Source: Bolinopsis microptera (taxonomy: Eukaryota; Ctenophora; Tentaculata; Lobata; Bolinopsidae). Taken from it: a stretch of DNA of 40,983 nucleotides. The translations under genes and the position numbers were made by a program. Positions 1 to 12,000 of the stretch are shown here, one piece after another; the first letter of the stretch is position 1, and each line of letters opens with the position of its first letter. The notes under the pieces are model-generated. The model worked only from the letters and a program-made list of their open reading frames with translations. It searched no databases and was not told the origin of the DNA. The stretch is from assembly GCF_026151205.1 (NCBI RefSeq), contig NW_026971815.1:1-40983 (forward strand). The letters run 5' to 3'.

Positions 1-1
1 G

Positions 2-3000
2 GGAAGATTCGACCCCAAAAAACTAGGGCGGTTGGAACCTGGCTTGGAACAGCCTTTGGTTGTCGGGGATGAATCGTCACGAAGCTCATGGCAGGCTTGG
101 AACCTGGCTTGGAACAGCCTTTGGTTGTCGGGGATGAATCGACACCTGAAGCTCATGGCAGGCTTGGGACCTTTCGCACCACCTGGTGAGCCAGGCAAAC
201 CCAAAGACCAAGATCCTGGAAAGGTCGCCCCCATCAGTCCAACATCATATGGTGGAGAACCATCAGCACCTTTCAAACCTGATGACAGAAAAGAGTCGCC
301 TAGTGCAGCAACAGCTGATAAACCTTTCGCACCACCTGGTCAGCCAGGCAAAACCAAAGACCAAGATCCTAGAGCACCAAGAGCTGATAAACCAAAACGC
401 AGGAAGCAGTTCATCAGACCTGGCGTCATTCGTGTTTGTCCTGATGGCACCTTGAAGGGACGTGACAACAAACCTATACTGGACGTCGACAGAAAACCAA
501 TCAGGTGTCCTATTGTTAAGGGCCAGCCGAAAACAGATTCCAAAATGTGTCTTGTTGACAAAGATGGCCAACGTTTGAAGGGACCTGATAAGCTGCCGAT
601 AAAGCTAGGTCAAGGATCTCATGGTCCCAGAGTAGGTCCTAGTGGAACCATCTACAGTCCAAATGGAAGTCCCGTGGTACTTGGCAAGAAGAAGCCTTTG
701 ACGGCAGGCTTTGTACCAGATGGTAGAGTAAGGGTGAACAGGCATGGAGCTATAAAGGGGCCTGATAGGAAGAAACTGCTCGATAGAAAATCAGATCGAG
801 TGTATGTCAGCATGAACCCATACGTTGGTGTGGGTGGTGCTGTCTACAAGCCCGACGGGTCGCCTTATCTTCACCCCGGTACAAAGGAGCCTCTGTATGC
901 CCAGCTGGATACCAACAAACGCCCCAAAACCGATGACGATGGAGCCTTGATCGGACCAAACGGTCGTCCCTTGAAAGACAAGGATGGCATGAATCTCATC
1001 AACGGTACCGGGCCTCTGGTCTACAAGGGAATGGTGATTCTGCCTATTGGAAGGCCTTTGACCGATCCTAAATCCAAAGTGCTGAAAGCTGGAGTCACTG
1101 ACGAGGGCTTGCCCATGGTCGACGGTGAAAACTGTGTACTAGATCCAAAGAGAAAGACCGTAAAAGGCAAGGATGGTAAACCCGTCCTGTTGTATCCCAA
1201 CGAAAATCTATCAGAAGTTGAACCGTACAACAAGTCCAACACCGATCAGTTCTCTGATCTGTCGGAGGATGAACTAGATGAGGTTGAAGCAACCACCACC
1301 GAACCGGTGTACTACGATTCCGAAGATATGTCGGATCTTGAAGATGTTATGGTTGAGTCAGTCGAATTGAAGGACTTGGAAGAAGAGCCTTTGGTTGTCG
1401 GGGAAGATTCGACACCAAAGCTAATGGCAGGCTTGGAACCTGGCTTGGAACAGCCTTTGGTTGTCGGGGATGAATCGACACCGAAGCTCATGGCAGGCTT
1501 GGAACCTGGCTTGGAACAGCCTTTGGTTGTCGGGGATGAATCGACACCGAAGCTCATGGCAGGCTTGGGACCTTTCGCACCACCTGGTGAGCCAGGCAAA
1601 CCCAAAGACCAAGATCCTGGAAAGGTCGCCCCCATCAGTCCAACATCATATGGTGGAGAACCATCAGCACCTTTCAAACCTGATGACAGAAAAGAGTCGC
1701 CTAGTGCAGCAACAGCTGATAAACCTTTCGCACCACCTGGTCAGCCAGGCAAAACCAAAGACCAAGATCCTAGAGCACCAAGAGCTGATAAACCAAAACG
1801 CAGGAAGCAGTTCATCAGACCTGGCGTCATTCGTGTTTGTCCTGATGGCACCTTGAAGGGACGTGACAACAAACCTATACTGGACGTCGACAGAAAACCA
1901 ATCAGGTGTCCTATTGTTAAGGGCCAGCCGAAAACAGATTCCAAAATGTGTCTTGTTGACAAAGATGGCCAACGTTTGAAGGGACCTGATAAGCTGCCGA
2001 TAAAGCTAGGTCAAGGATCTCATGGTCCCAGAGTAGGTCCTAGTGGAACCATCTACAGTCCAAATGGAAGTCCCGTGGTACTTGGCAAGAAGAAGCCTTT
2101 GACGGCAGGCTTTGTACCAGATGGTAGAGTAAGGGTGAACAGGCATGGAGCTATAAAGGGGCCTGATAGGAAGAAACTGCTCGATAGAAAATCAGATCGA
2201 GTGTATGTCAGCATGAACCCATACGTTGGTGTGGGTGGTGCTGTCTACAAGCCCGACGGGTCGCCTTATCTTCACCCCGGTACAAAGGAGCCTCTGTATG
2301 CCCAGCTGGATACCAACAAACGCCCCAAAACCGATGACGATGGAGCCTTGATCGGACCAAACGGTCGTCCCTTGAAAGACAAGGATGGCATGAATCTCAT
2401 CAACGGTACCGGGCCTCTGGTCTACAAGGGAATGGTGATTCTGCCTATTGGAAGGCCTTTGACCGATCCTAAATCCAAAGTGCTGAAAGCTGGAGTCACT
2501 GACGAGGGCTTGCCCATGGTCGACGGTGAAAACTGTGTACTAGATCCAAAGAGAAAGACCGTAAAAGGCAAGGATGGTAAACCCGTCCTGTTGTATCCCA
2601 ACGAAAATCTATCAGAAGTTGAACCGTACAACAAGTCCAACACCGATCAGTTCTCTGATCTGTCGGAGGATGAACTAGATGAGGTTGAAGCAACCACCAC
2701 CGAACCGGTGTACTACGATTCCGAAGATATGTCGGATCTTGAAGATGTTATGGTTGAGTCAGTCGAATTGAAGGACTTGGAAGAAGAGCCTTTGGTTGTC
2801 GGGGAAGATTCGACACCAAAGCTCATGGCAGGCTTGGAACCTGGCTTGGAACAGCCTTTGGTTGTCGGGGATGAATCGACACCGAAGCTCATGGCAGGCT
2901 TGGAACCTGGCTTGGAACAGCCTTTGGTTGTCGGGGATGAATCGACACCGAAGCTCATGGCAGGCTTGGGACCTTTCGCACCACCTGGTGAGCCAGGCAA

Positions 3001-6000
3001 ACCCAAAGACCAAGATCCTGGAAAGGTCGCCCCCATCAGTCCAACATCATATGGTGGAGAACCATCAGCACCTTTCAAACCTGATGACAGAAAAGAGTCG
3101 CCTAGTGCAGCAACAGCTGATAAACCTTTCGCACCACCTGGTCAGCCAGGCAAAACCAAAGACCAAGATCCTAGAGCACCAAGAGCTGATAAACCAAAAC
3201 GCAGGAAGCAGTTCATCAGACCTGGCGTCATTCGTGTTTGTCCTGATGGCACCTTGAAGGGACGTGACAACAAACCTATACTGGACGTCGACAGAAAACC
3301 AATCAGGTGTCCTATTGTTAAGGGCCAGCCGAAAACAGATTCCAAAATGTGTCTTGTTGACAAAGATGGCCAACGTTTGAAGGGACCTGATAAGCTGCCG
3401 ATAAAGCTAGGTCAAGGATCTCATGGTCCCAGAGTAGGTCCTAGTGGAACCATCTACAGTCCAAATGGAAGTCCCGTGGTACTTGGCAAGAAGAAGCCTT
3501 TGACGGCAGGCTTTGTACCAGATGGTAGAGTAAGGGTGAACAGGCATGGAGCTATAAAGGGGCCTGATAGGAAGAAACTGCTCGATAGAAAATCAGATCG
3601 AGTGTATGTCAGCATGAACCCATACGTTGGTGTGGGTGGTGCTGTCTACAAGCCCGACGGGTCGCCTTATCTTCACCCCGGTACAAAGGAGCCTCTGTAT
3701 GCCCAGCTGGATACCAACAAACGCCCCAAAACCGATGACGATGGAGCCTTGATCGGACCAAACGGTCGTCCCTTGAAAGACAAGGATGGCATGAATCTCA
3801 TCAACGGTACCGGGCCTCTGGTCTACAAGGGAATGGTGATTCTGCCTATTGGAAGGCCTTTGACCGATCCTAAATCCAAAGTGCTGAAAGCTGGAGTCAC
3901 TGACGAGGGCTTGCCCATGGTCGACGGTGAAAACTGTGTACTAGATCCAAAGAGAAAGACCGTAAAAGGCAAGGATGGTAAACCCGTCCTGTTGTATCCC
4001 AACGAAAATCTATCAGAAGTTGAACCGTACAACAAGTCCAACACCGATCAGTTCTCTGATCTGTCGGAGGATGAACTAGATGAGGTTGAAGCAACCACCA
4101 CCGAACCGGTGTACTACGATTCCGAAGATATGTCGGATCTTGAAGATGTTATGGTTGAGTCAGTCGAATTGAAGGACTTGGAAGAAGAGCCTTTGGTTGT
4201 CGGGGAAGATTCGACACCAAAGCTAATGGCAGGCTTGGAACCTGGCTTGGAACAGCCTTTGGTTGTCGGGGATGAATCGACACCGAAGCTCATGGCAGGC
4301 TTGGAACCTGGCTTGGAACAGCCTTTGGTTGTCGGGGATGAATCGACACCGAAGCTCATGGCAGGCTTGGGACCTTTCGCACCACCTGGTGAGCCAGGCA
4401 AACCCAAAGACCAAGATCCTGGAAAGGTCGCCCCCATCAGTCCAACATCATATGGTGGAGAACCATCAGCACCTTTCAAACCTGATGACAGAAAAGAGTC
4501 GCCTAGTGCAGCAACAGCTGATAAACCTTTCGCACCACCTGGTCAGCCAGGCAAAACCAAAGACCAAGATCCTAGAGCACCAAGAGCTGATAAACCAAAA
4601 CGCAGGAAGCAGTTCATCAGACCTGGCGTCATTCGTGTTTGTCCTGATGGCACCTTGAAGGGACGTGACAACAAACCTATACTGGACGTCGACAGAAAAC
4701 CAATCAGGTGTCCTATTGTTAAGGGCCAGCCGAAAACAGATTCCAAAATGTGTCTTGTTGACAAAGATGGCCAACGTTTGAAGGGACCTGATAAGCTGCC
4801 GATAAAGCTAGGTCAAGGATCTCATGGTCCCAGAGTAGGTCCTAGTGGAACCATCTACAGTCCAAATGGAAGTCCCGTGGTACTTGGCAAGAAGAAGCCT
4901 TTGACGGCAGGCTTTGTACCAGATGGTAGAGTAAGGGTGAACAGGCATGGAGCTATAAAGGGGCCTGATAGGAAGAAACTGCTCGATAGAAAATCAGATC
5001 GAGTGTATGTCAGCATGAACCCATACGTTGGTGTGGGTGGTGCTGTCTACAAGCCCGACGGGTCGCCTTATCTTCACCCCGGTACAAAGGAGCCTCTGTA
5101 TGCCCAGCTGGATACCAACAAACGCCCCAAAACCGATGACGATGGAGCCTTGATCGGACCAAACGGTCGTCCCTTGAAAGACAAGGATGGCATGAATCTC
5201 ATCAACGGTACCGGGCCTCTGGTCTACAAGGGAATGGTGATTCTGCCTATTGGAAGGCCTTTGACCGATCCTAAATCCAAAGTGCTGAAAGCTGGAGTCA
5301 CTGACGAGGGCTTGCCCATGGTCGACGGTGAAAACTGTGTACTAGATCCAAAGAGAAAGACCGTAAAAGGCAAGGATGGTAAACCCGTCCTGTTGTATCC
5401 CAACGAAAATCTATCAGAAGTTGAACCGTACAACAAGTCCAACACCGATCAGTTCTCTGATCTGTCGGAGGATGAACTAGATGAGGTTGAAGCAACCACC
5501 ACCGAACCGGTGTACTACGATTCCGAAGATATGTCGGATCTTGAAGATGTTATGGTTGAGTCAGTCGAATTGAAGGACTTGGAAGAAGAGCCTTTGGTTG
5601 TCGGGGAAGATTCGACACCAAAGCTAATGGCAGGCTTGGAACCTGGCTTGGAACAGCCTTTGGTTGTCGGGGATGAATCGACACCGAAGCTCATGGCAGG
5701 CTTGGAACCTGGCTTGGAACAGCCTTTGGTTGTCGGGGATGAATCGACACCGAAGCTCATGGCAGGCTTGGGACCTTTCGCACCACCTGGTGAGCCAGGC
5801 AAACCCAAAGACCAAGATCCTGGAAAGGTCGCCCCCATCAGTCCAACATCATATGGTGGAGAACCATCAGCACCTTTCAAACCTGATGACAGAAAAGAGT
5901 CGCCTAGTGCAGCAACAGCTGATAAACCTTTCGCACCACCTGGTCAGCCAGGCAAAACCAAAGACCAAGATCCTAGAGCACCAAGAGCTGATAAACCAAA

Positions 6001-9000
6001 ACGCAGGAAGCAGTTCATCAGACCTGGCGTCATTCGTGTTTGTCCTGATGGCACCTTGAAGGGACGTGACAACAAACCTATACTGGACGTCGACAGAAAA
6101 CCAATCAGGTGTCCTATTGTTAAGGGCCAGCCGAAAACAGATTCCAAAATGTGTCTTGTTGACAAAGATGGCCAACGTTTGAAGGGACCTGATAAGCTGC
6201 CGATAAAGCTAGGTCAAGGATCTCATGGTCCCAGAGTAGGTCCTAGTGGAACCATCTACAGTCCAAATGGAAGTCCCGTGGTACTTGGCAAGAAGAAGCC
6301 TTTGACGGCAGGCTTTGTACCAGATGGTAGAGTAAGGGTGAACAGGCATGGAGCTATAAAGGGGCCTGATAGGAAGAAACTGCTCGATAGAAAATCAGAT
6401 CGAGTGTATGTCAGCATGAACCCATACGTTGGTGTGGGTGGTGCTGTCTACAAGCCCGACGGGTCGCCTTATCTTCACCCCGGTACAAAGGAGCCTCTGT
6501 ATGCCCAGCTGGATACCAACAAACGCCCCAAAACCGATGACGATGGAGCCTTGATCGGACCAAACGGTCGTCCCTTGAAAGACAAGGATGGCATGAATCT
6601 CATCAACGGTACCGGGCCTCTGGTCTACAAGGGAATGGTGATTCTGCCTATTGGAAGGCCTTTGACCGATCCTAAATCCAAAGTGCTGAAAGCTGGAGTC
6701 ACTGACGAGGGCTTGCCCATGGTCGACGGTGAAAACTGTGTACTAGATCCAAAGAGAAAGACCGTAAAAGGCAAGGATGGTAAACCCGTCCTGTTGTATC
6801 CCAACGAAAATCTATCAGAAGTTGAACCGTACAACAAGTCCAACACCGATCAGTTCTCTGATCTGTCGGAGGATGAACTAGATGAGGTTGAAGCAACCAC
6901 CACCGAACCGGTGTACTACGATTCCGAAGATATGTCGGATCTTGAAGATGTTATGGTTGAGTCAGTCGAATTGAAGGACTTGGAAGAAGAGCCTTTGGTT
7001 GTCGGGGAAGATTCGACACCAAAGCTCATGGCAGGCTTGGAACCTGGCTTGGAACAGCCTTTGGTTGTCGGGGATGAATCGACACCGAAGCTCATGGCAG
7101 GCTTGGAACCTGGCTTGGAACAGCCTTTGGTTGTCGGGGATGAATCGACACCGAAGCTCATGGCAGGCTTGGGACCTTTCGCACCACCTGGTGAGCCAGG
7201 CAAACCCAAAGACCAAGATCCTGGAAAGGTCGCCCCCATCAGTCCAACATCATATGGTGGAGAACCATCAGCACCTTTCAAACCTGATGACAGAAAAGAG
7301 TCGCCTAGTGCAGCAACAGCTGATAAACCTTTCGCACCACCTGGTCAGCCAGGCAAAACCAAAGACCAAGATCCTAGAGCACCAAGAGCTGATAAACCAA
7401 AACGCAGGAAGCAGTTCATCAGACCTGGCGTCATTCGTGTTTGTCCTGATGGCACCTTGAAGGGACGTGACAACAAACCTATACTGGACGTCGACAGAAA
7501 ACCAATCAGGTGTCCTATTGTTAAGGGCCAGCCGAAAACAGATTCCAAAATGTGTCTTGTTGACAAAGATGGCCAACGTTTGAAGGGACCTGATAAGCTG
7601 CCGATAAAGCTAGGTCAAGGATCTCATGGTCCCAGAGTAGGTCCTAGTGGAACCATCTACAGTCCAAATGGAAGTCCCGTGGTACTTGGCAAGAAGAAGC
7701 CTTTGACGGCAGGCTTTGTACCAGATGGTAGAGTAAGGGTGAACAGGCATGGAGCTATAAAGGGGCCTGATAGGAAGAAACTGCTCGATAGAAAATCAGA
7801 TCGAGTGTATGTCAGCATGAACCCATACGTTGGTGTGGGTGGTGCTGTCTACAAGCCCGACGGGTCGCCTTATCTTCACCCCGGTACAAAGGAGCCTCTG
7901 TATGCCCAGCTGGATACCAACAAACGCCCCAAAACCGATGACGATGGAGCCTTGATCGGACCAAACGGTCGTCCCTTGAAAGACAAGGATGGCATGAATC
8001 TCATCAACGGTACCGGGCCTCTGGTCTACAAGGGAATGGTGATTCTGCCTATTGGAAGGCCTTTGACCGATCCTAAATCCAAAGTGCTGAAAGCTGGAGT
8101 CACTGACGAGGGCTTGCCCATGGTCGACGGTGAAAACTGTGTACTAGATCCAAAGAGAAAGACCGTAAAAGGCAAGGATGGTAAACCCGTCCTGTTGTAT
8201 CCCAACGAAAATCTATCAGAAGTTGAACCGTACAACAAGTCCAACACCGATCAGTTCTCTGATCTGTCGGAGGATGAACTAGATGAGGTTGAAGCAACCA
8301 CCACCGAACCGGTGTACTACGATTCCGAAGATATGTCGGATCTTGAAGATGTTATGGTTGAGTCAGTCGAATTGAAGGACTTGGAAGAAGAGCCTTTGGT
8401 TGTCGGGGAAGATTCGACACCAAAGCTAATGGCAGGCTTGGAACCTGGCTTGGAACAGCCTTTGGTTGTCGGGGATGAATCGACACCGAAGCTCATGGCA
8501 GGCTTGGAACCTGGCTTGGAACAGCCTTTGGTTGTCGGGGATGAATCGACACCGAAGCTCATGGCAGGCTTGGGACCTTTCGCACCACCTGGTGAGCCAG
8601 GCAAACCCAAAGACCAAGATCCTGGAAAGGTCGCCCCCATCAGTCCAACATCATATGGTGGAGAACCATCAGCACCTTTCAAACCTGATGACAGAAAAGA
8701 GTCGCCTAGTGCAGCAACAGCTGATAAACCTTTCGCACCACCTGGTCAGCCAGGCAAAACCAAAGACCAAGATCCTAGAGCACCAAGAGCTGATAAACCA
8801 AAACGCAGGAAGCAGTTCATCAGACCTGGCGTCATTCGTGTTTGTCCTGATGGCACCTTGAAGGGACGTGACAACAAACCTATACTGGACGTCGACAGAA
8901 AACCAATCAGGTGTCCTATTGTTAAGGGCCAGCCGAAAACAGATTCCAAAATGTGTCTTGTTGACAAAGATGGCCAACGTTTGAAGGGACCTGATAAGCT

Positions 9001-12000
9001 GCCGATAAAGCTAGGTCAAGGATCTCATGGTCCCAGAGTAGGTCCTAGTGGAACCATCTACAGTCCAAATGGAAGTCCCGTGGTACTTGGCAAGAAGAAG
9101 CCTTTGACGGCAGGCTTTGTACCAGATGGTAGAGTAAGGGTGAACAGGCATGGAGCTATAAAGGGGCCTGATAGGAAGAAACTGCTCGATAGAAAATCAG
9201 ATCGAGTGTATGTCAGCATGAACCCATACGTTGGTGTGGGTGGTGCTGTCTACAAGCCCGACGGGTCGCCTTATCTTCACCCCGGTACAAAGGAGCCTCT
9301 GTATGCCCAGCTGGATACCAACAAACGCCCCAAAACCGATGACGATGGAGCCTTGATCGGACCAAACGGTCGTCCCTTGAAAGACAAGGATGGCATGAAT
9401 CTCATCAACGGTACCGGGCCTCTGGTCTACAAGGGAATGGTGATTCTGCCTATTGGAAGGCCTTTGACCGATCCTAAATCCAAAGTGCTGAAAGCTGGAG
9501 TCACTGACGAGGGCTTGCCCATGGTCGACGGTGAAAACTGTGTACTAGATCCAAAGAGAAAGACCGTAAAAGGCAAGGATGGTAAACCCGTCCTGTTGTA
9601 TCCCAACGAAAATCTATCAGAAGTTGAACCGTACAACAAGTCCAACACCGATCAGTTCTCTGATCTGTCGGAGGATGAACTAGATGAGGTTGAAGCAACC
9701 ACCACCGAACCGGTGTACTACGATTCCGAAGATATGTCGGATCTTGAAGATGTTATGGTTGAGTCAGTCGAATTGAAGGACTTGGAAGAAGAGCCTTTGG
9801 TTGTCGGGGAAGATTCGACACCAAAGCTCATGGCAGGCTTGGAACCTGGCTTGGAACAGCCTTTGGTTGTCGGGGATGAATCGACACCGAAGCTCATGGC
9901 AGGCTTGGAACCTGGCTTGGAACAGCCTTTGGTTGTCGGGGATGAATCGACACCGAAGCTCATGGCAGGCTTGGGACCTTTCGCACCACCTGGTGAGCCA
10001 GGCAAACCCAAAGACCAAGATCCTGGAAAGGTCGCCCCCATCAGTCCAACATCATATGGTGGAGAACCATCAGCACCTTTCAAACCTGATGACAGAAAAG
10101 AGTCGCCTAGTGCAGCAACAGCTGATAAACCTTTCGCACCACCTGGTCAGCCAGGCAAAACCAAAGACCAAGATCCTAGAGCACCAAGAGCTGATAAACC
10201 AAAACGCAGGAAGCAGTTCATCAGACCTGGCGTCATTCGTGTTTGTCCTGATGGCACCTTGAAGGGACGTGACAACAAACCTATACTGGACGTCGACAGA
10301 AAACCAATCAGGTGTCCTATTGTTAAGGGCCAGCCGAAAACAGATTCCAAAATGTGTCTTGTTGACAAAGATGGCCAACGTTTGAAGGGACCTGATAAGC
10401 TGCCGATAAAGCTAGGTCAAGGATCTCATGGTCCCAGAGTAGGTCCTAGTGGAACCATCTACAGTCCAAATGGAAGTCCCGTGGTACTTGGCAAGAAGAA
10501 GCCTTTGACGGCAGGCTTTGTACCAGATGGTAGAGTAAGGGTGAACAGGCATGGAGCTATAAAGGGGCCTGATAGGAAGAAACTGCTCGATAGAAAATCA
10601 GATCGAGTGTATGTCAGCATGAACCCATACGTTGGTGTGGGTGGTGCTGTCTACAAGCCCGACGGGTCGCCTTATCTTCACCCCGGTACAAAGGAGCCTC
10701 TGTATGCCCAGCTGGATACCAACAAACGCCCCAAAACCGATGACGATGGAGCCTTGATCGGACCAAACGGTCGTCCCTTGAAAGACAAGGATGGCATGAA
10801 TCTCATCAACGGTACCGGGCCTCTGGTCTACAAGGGAATGGTGATTCTGCCTATTGGAAGGCCTTTGACCGATCCTAAATCCAAAGTGCTGAAAGCTGGA
10901 GTCACTGACGAGGGCTTGCCCATGGTCGACGGTGAAAACTGTGTACTAGATCCAAAGAGAAAGACCGTAAAAGGCAAGGATGGTAAACCCGTCCTGTTGT
11001 ATCCCAACGAAAATCTATCAGAAGTTGAACCGTACAACAAGTCCAACACCGATCAGTTCTCTGATCTGTCGGAGGATGAACTAGATGAGGTTGAAGCAAC
11101 CACCACCGAACCGGTGTACTACGATTCCGAAGATATGTCGGATCTTGAAGATGTTATGGTTGAGTCAGTCGAATTGAAGGACTTGGAAGAAGAGCCTTTG
11201 GTTGTCGGGGAAGATTCGACACCAAAGCTCATGGCAGGCTTGGAACCTGGCTTGGAACAGCCTTTGGTTGTCGGGGATGAATCGACACCGAAGCTCATGG
11301 CAGGCTTGGAACCTGGCTTGGAACAGCCTTTGGTTGTCGGGGATGAATCGACACCGAAGCTCATGGCAGGCTTGGGACCTTTCGCACCACCTGGTGAGCC
11401 AGGCAAACCCAAAGACCAAGATCCTGGAAAGGTCGCCCCCATCAGTCCAACATCATATGGTGGAGAACCATCAGCACCTTTCAAACCTGATGACAGAAAA
11501 GAGTCGCCTAGTGCAGCAACAGCTGATAAACCTTTCGCACCACCTGGTCAGCCAGGCAAAACCAAAGACCAAGATCCTAGAGCACCAAGAGCTGATAAAC
11601 CAAAACGCAGGAAGCAGTTCATCAGACCTGGCGTCATTCGTGTTTGTCCTGATGGCACCTTGAAGGGACGTGACAACAAACCTATACTGGACGTCGACAG
11701 AAAACCAATCAGGTGTCCTATTGTTAAGGGCCAGCCGAAAACAGATTCCAAAATGTGTCTTGTTGACAAAGATGGCCAACGTTTGAAGGGACCTGATAAG
11801 CTGCCGATAAAGCTAGGTCAAGGATCTCATGGTCCCAGAGTAGGTCCTAGTGGAACCATCTACAGTCCAAATGGAAGTCCCGTGGTACTTGGCAAGAAGA
11901 AGCCTTTGACGGCAGGCTTTGTACCAGATGGTAGAGTAAGGGTGAACAGGCATGGAGCTATAAAGGGGCCTGATAGGAAGAAACTGCTCGATAGAAAATC

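Noticed and set aside
263-571. Minus-strand frame of 102 codons, and other 63-153 codon frames on both strands, recurring every 1,401 bp
   Set aside because: They are shadows of the + strand unit in other frames, repeated only because the unit is repeated. None is longer than expected beside the 4,580-codon frame.
1388-1569. CRISPR-like array or regulatory iterons at the 66-bp repeats
   Set aside because: The copies are contiguous without spacers, translate in frame to a 22-residue motif, and lie inside a long coding frame.
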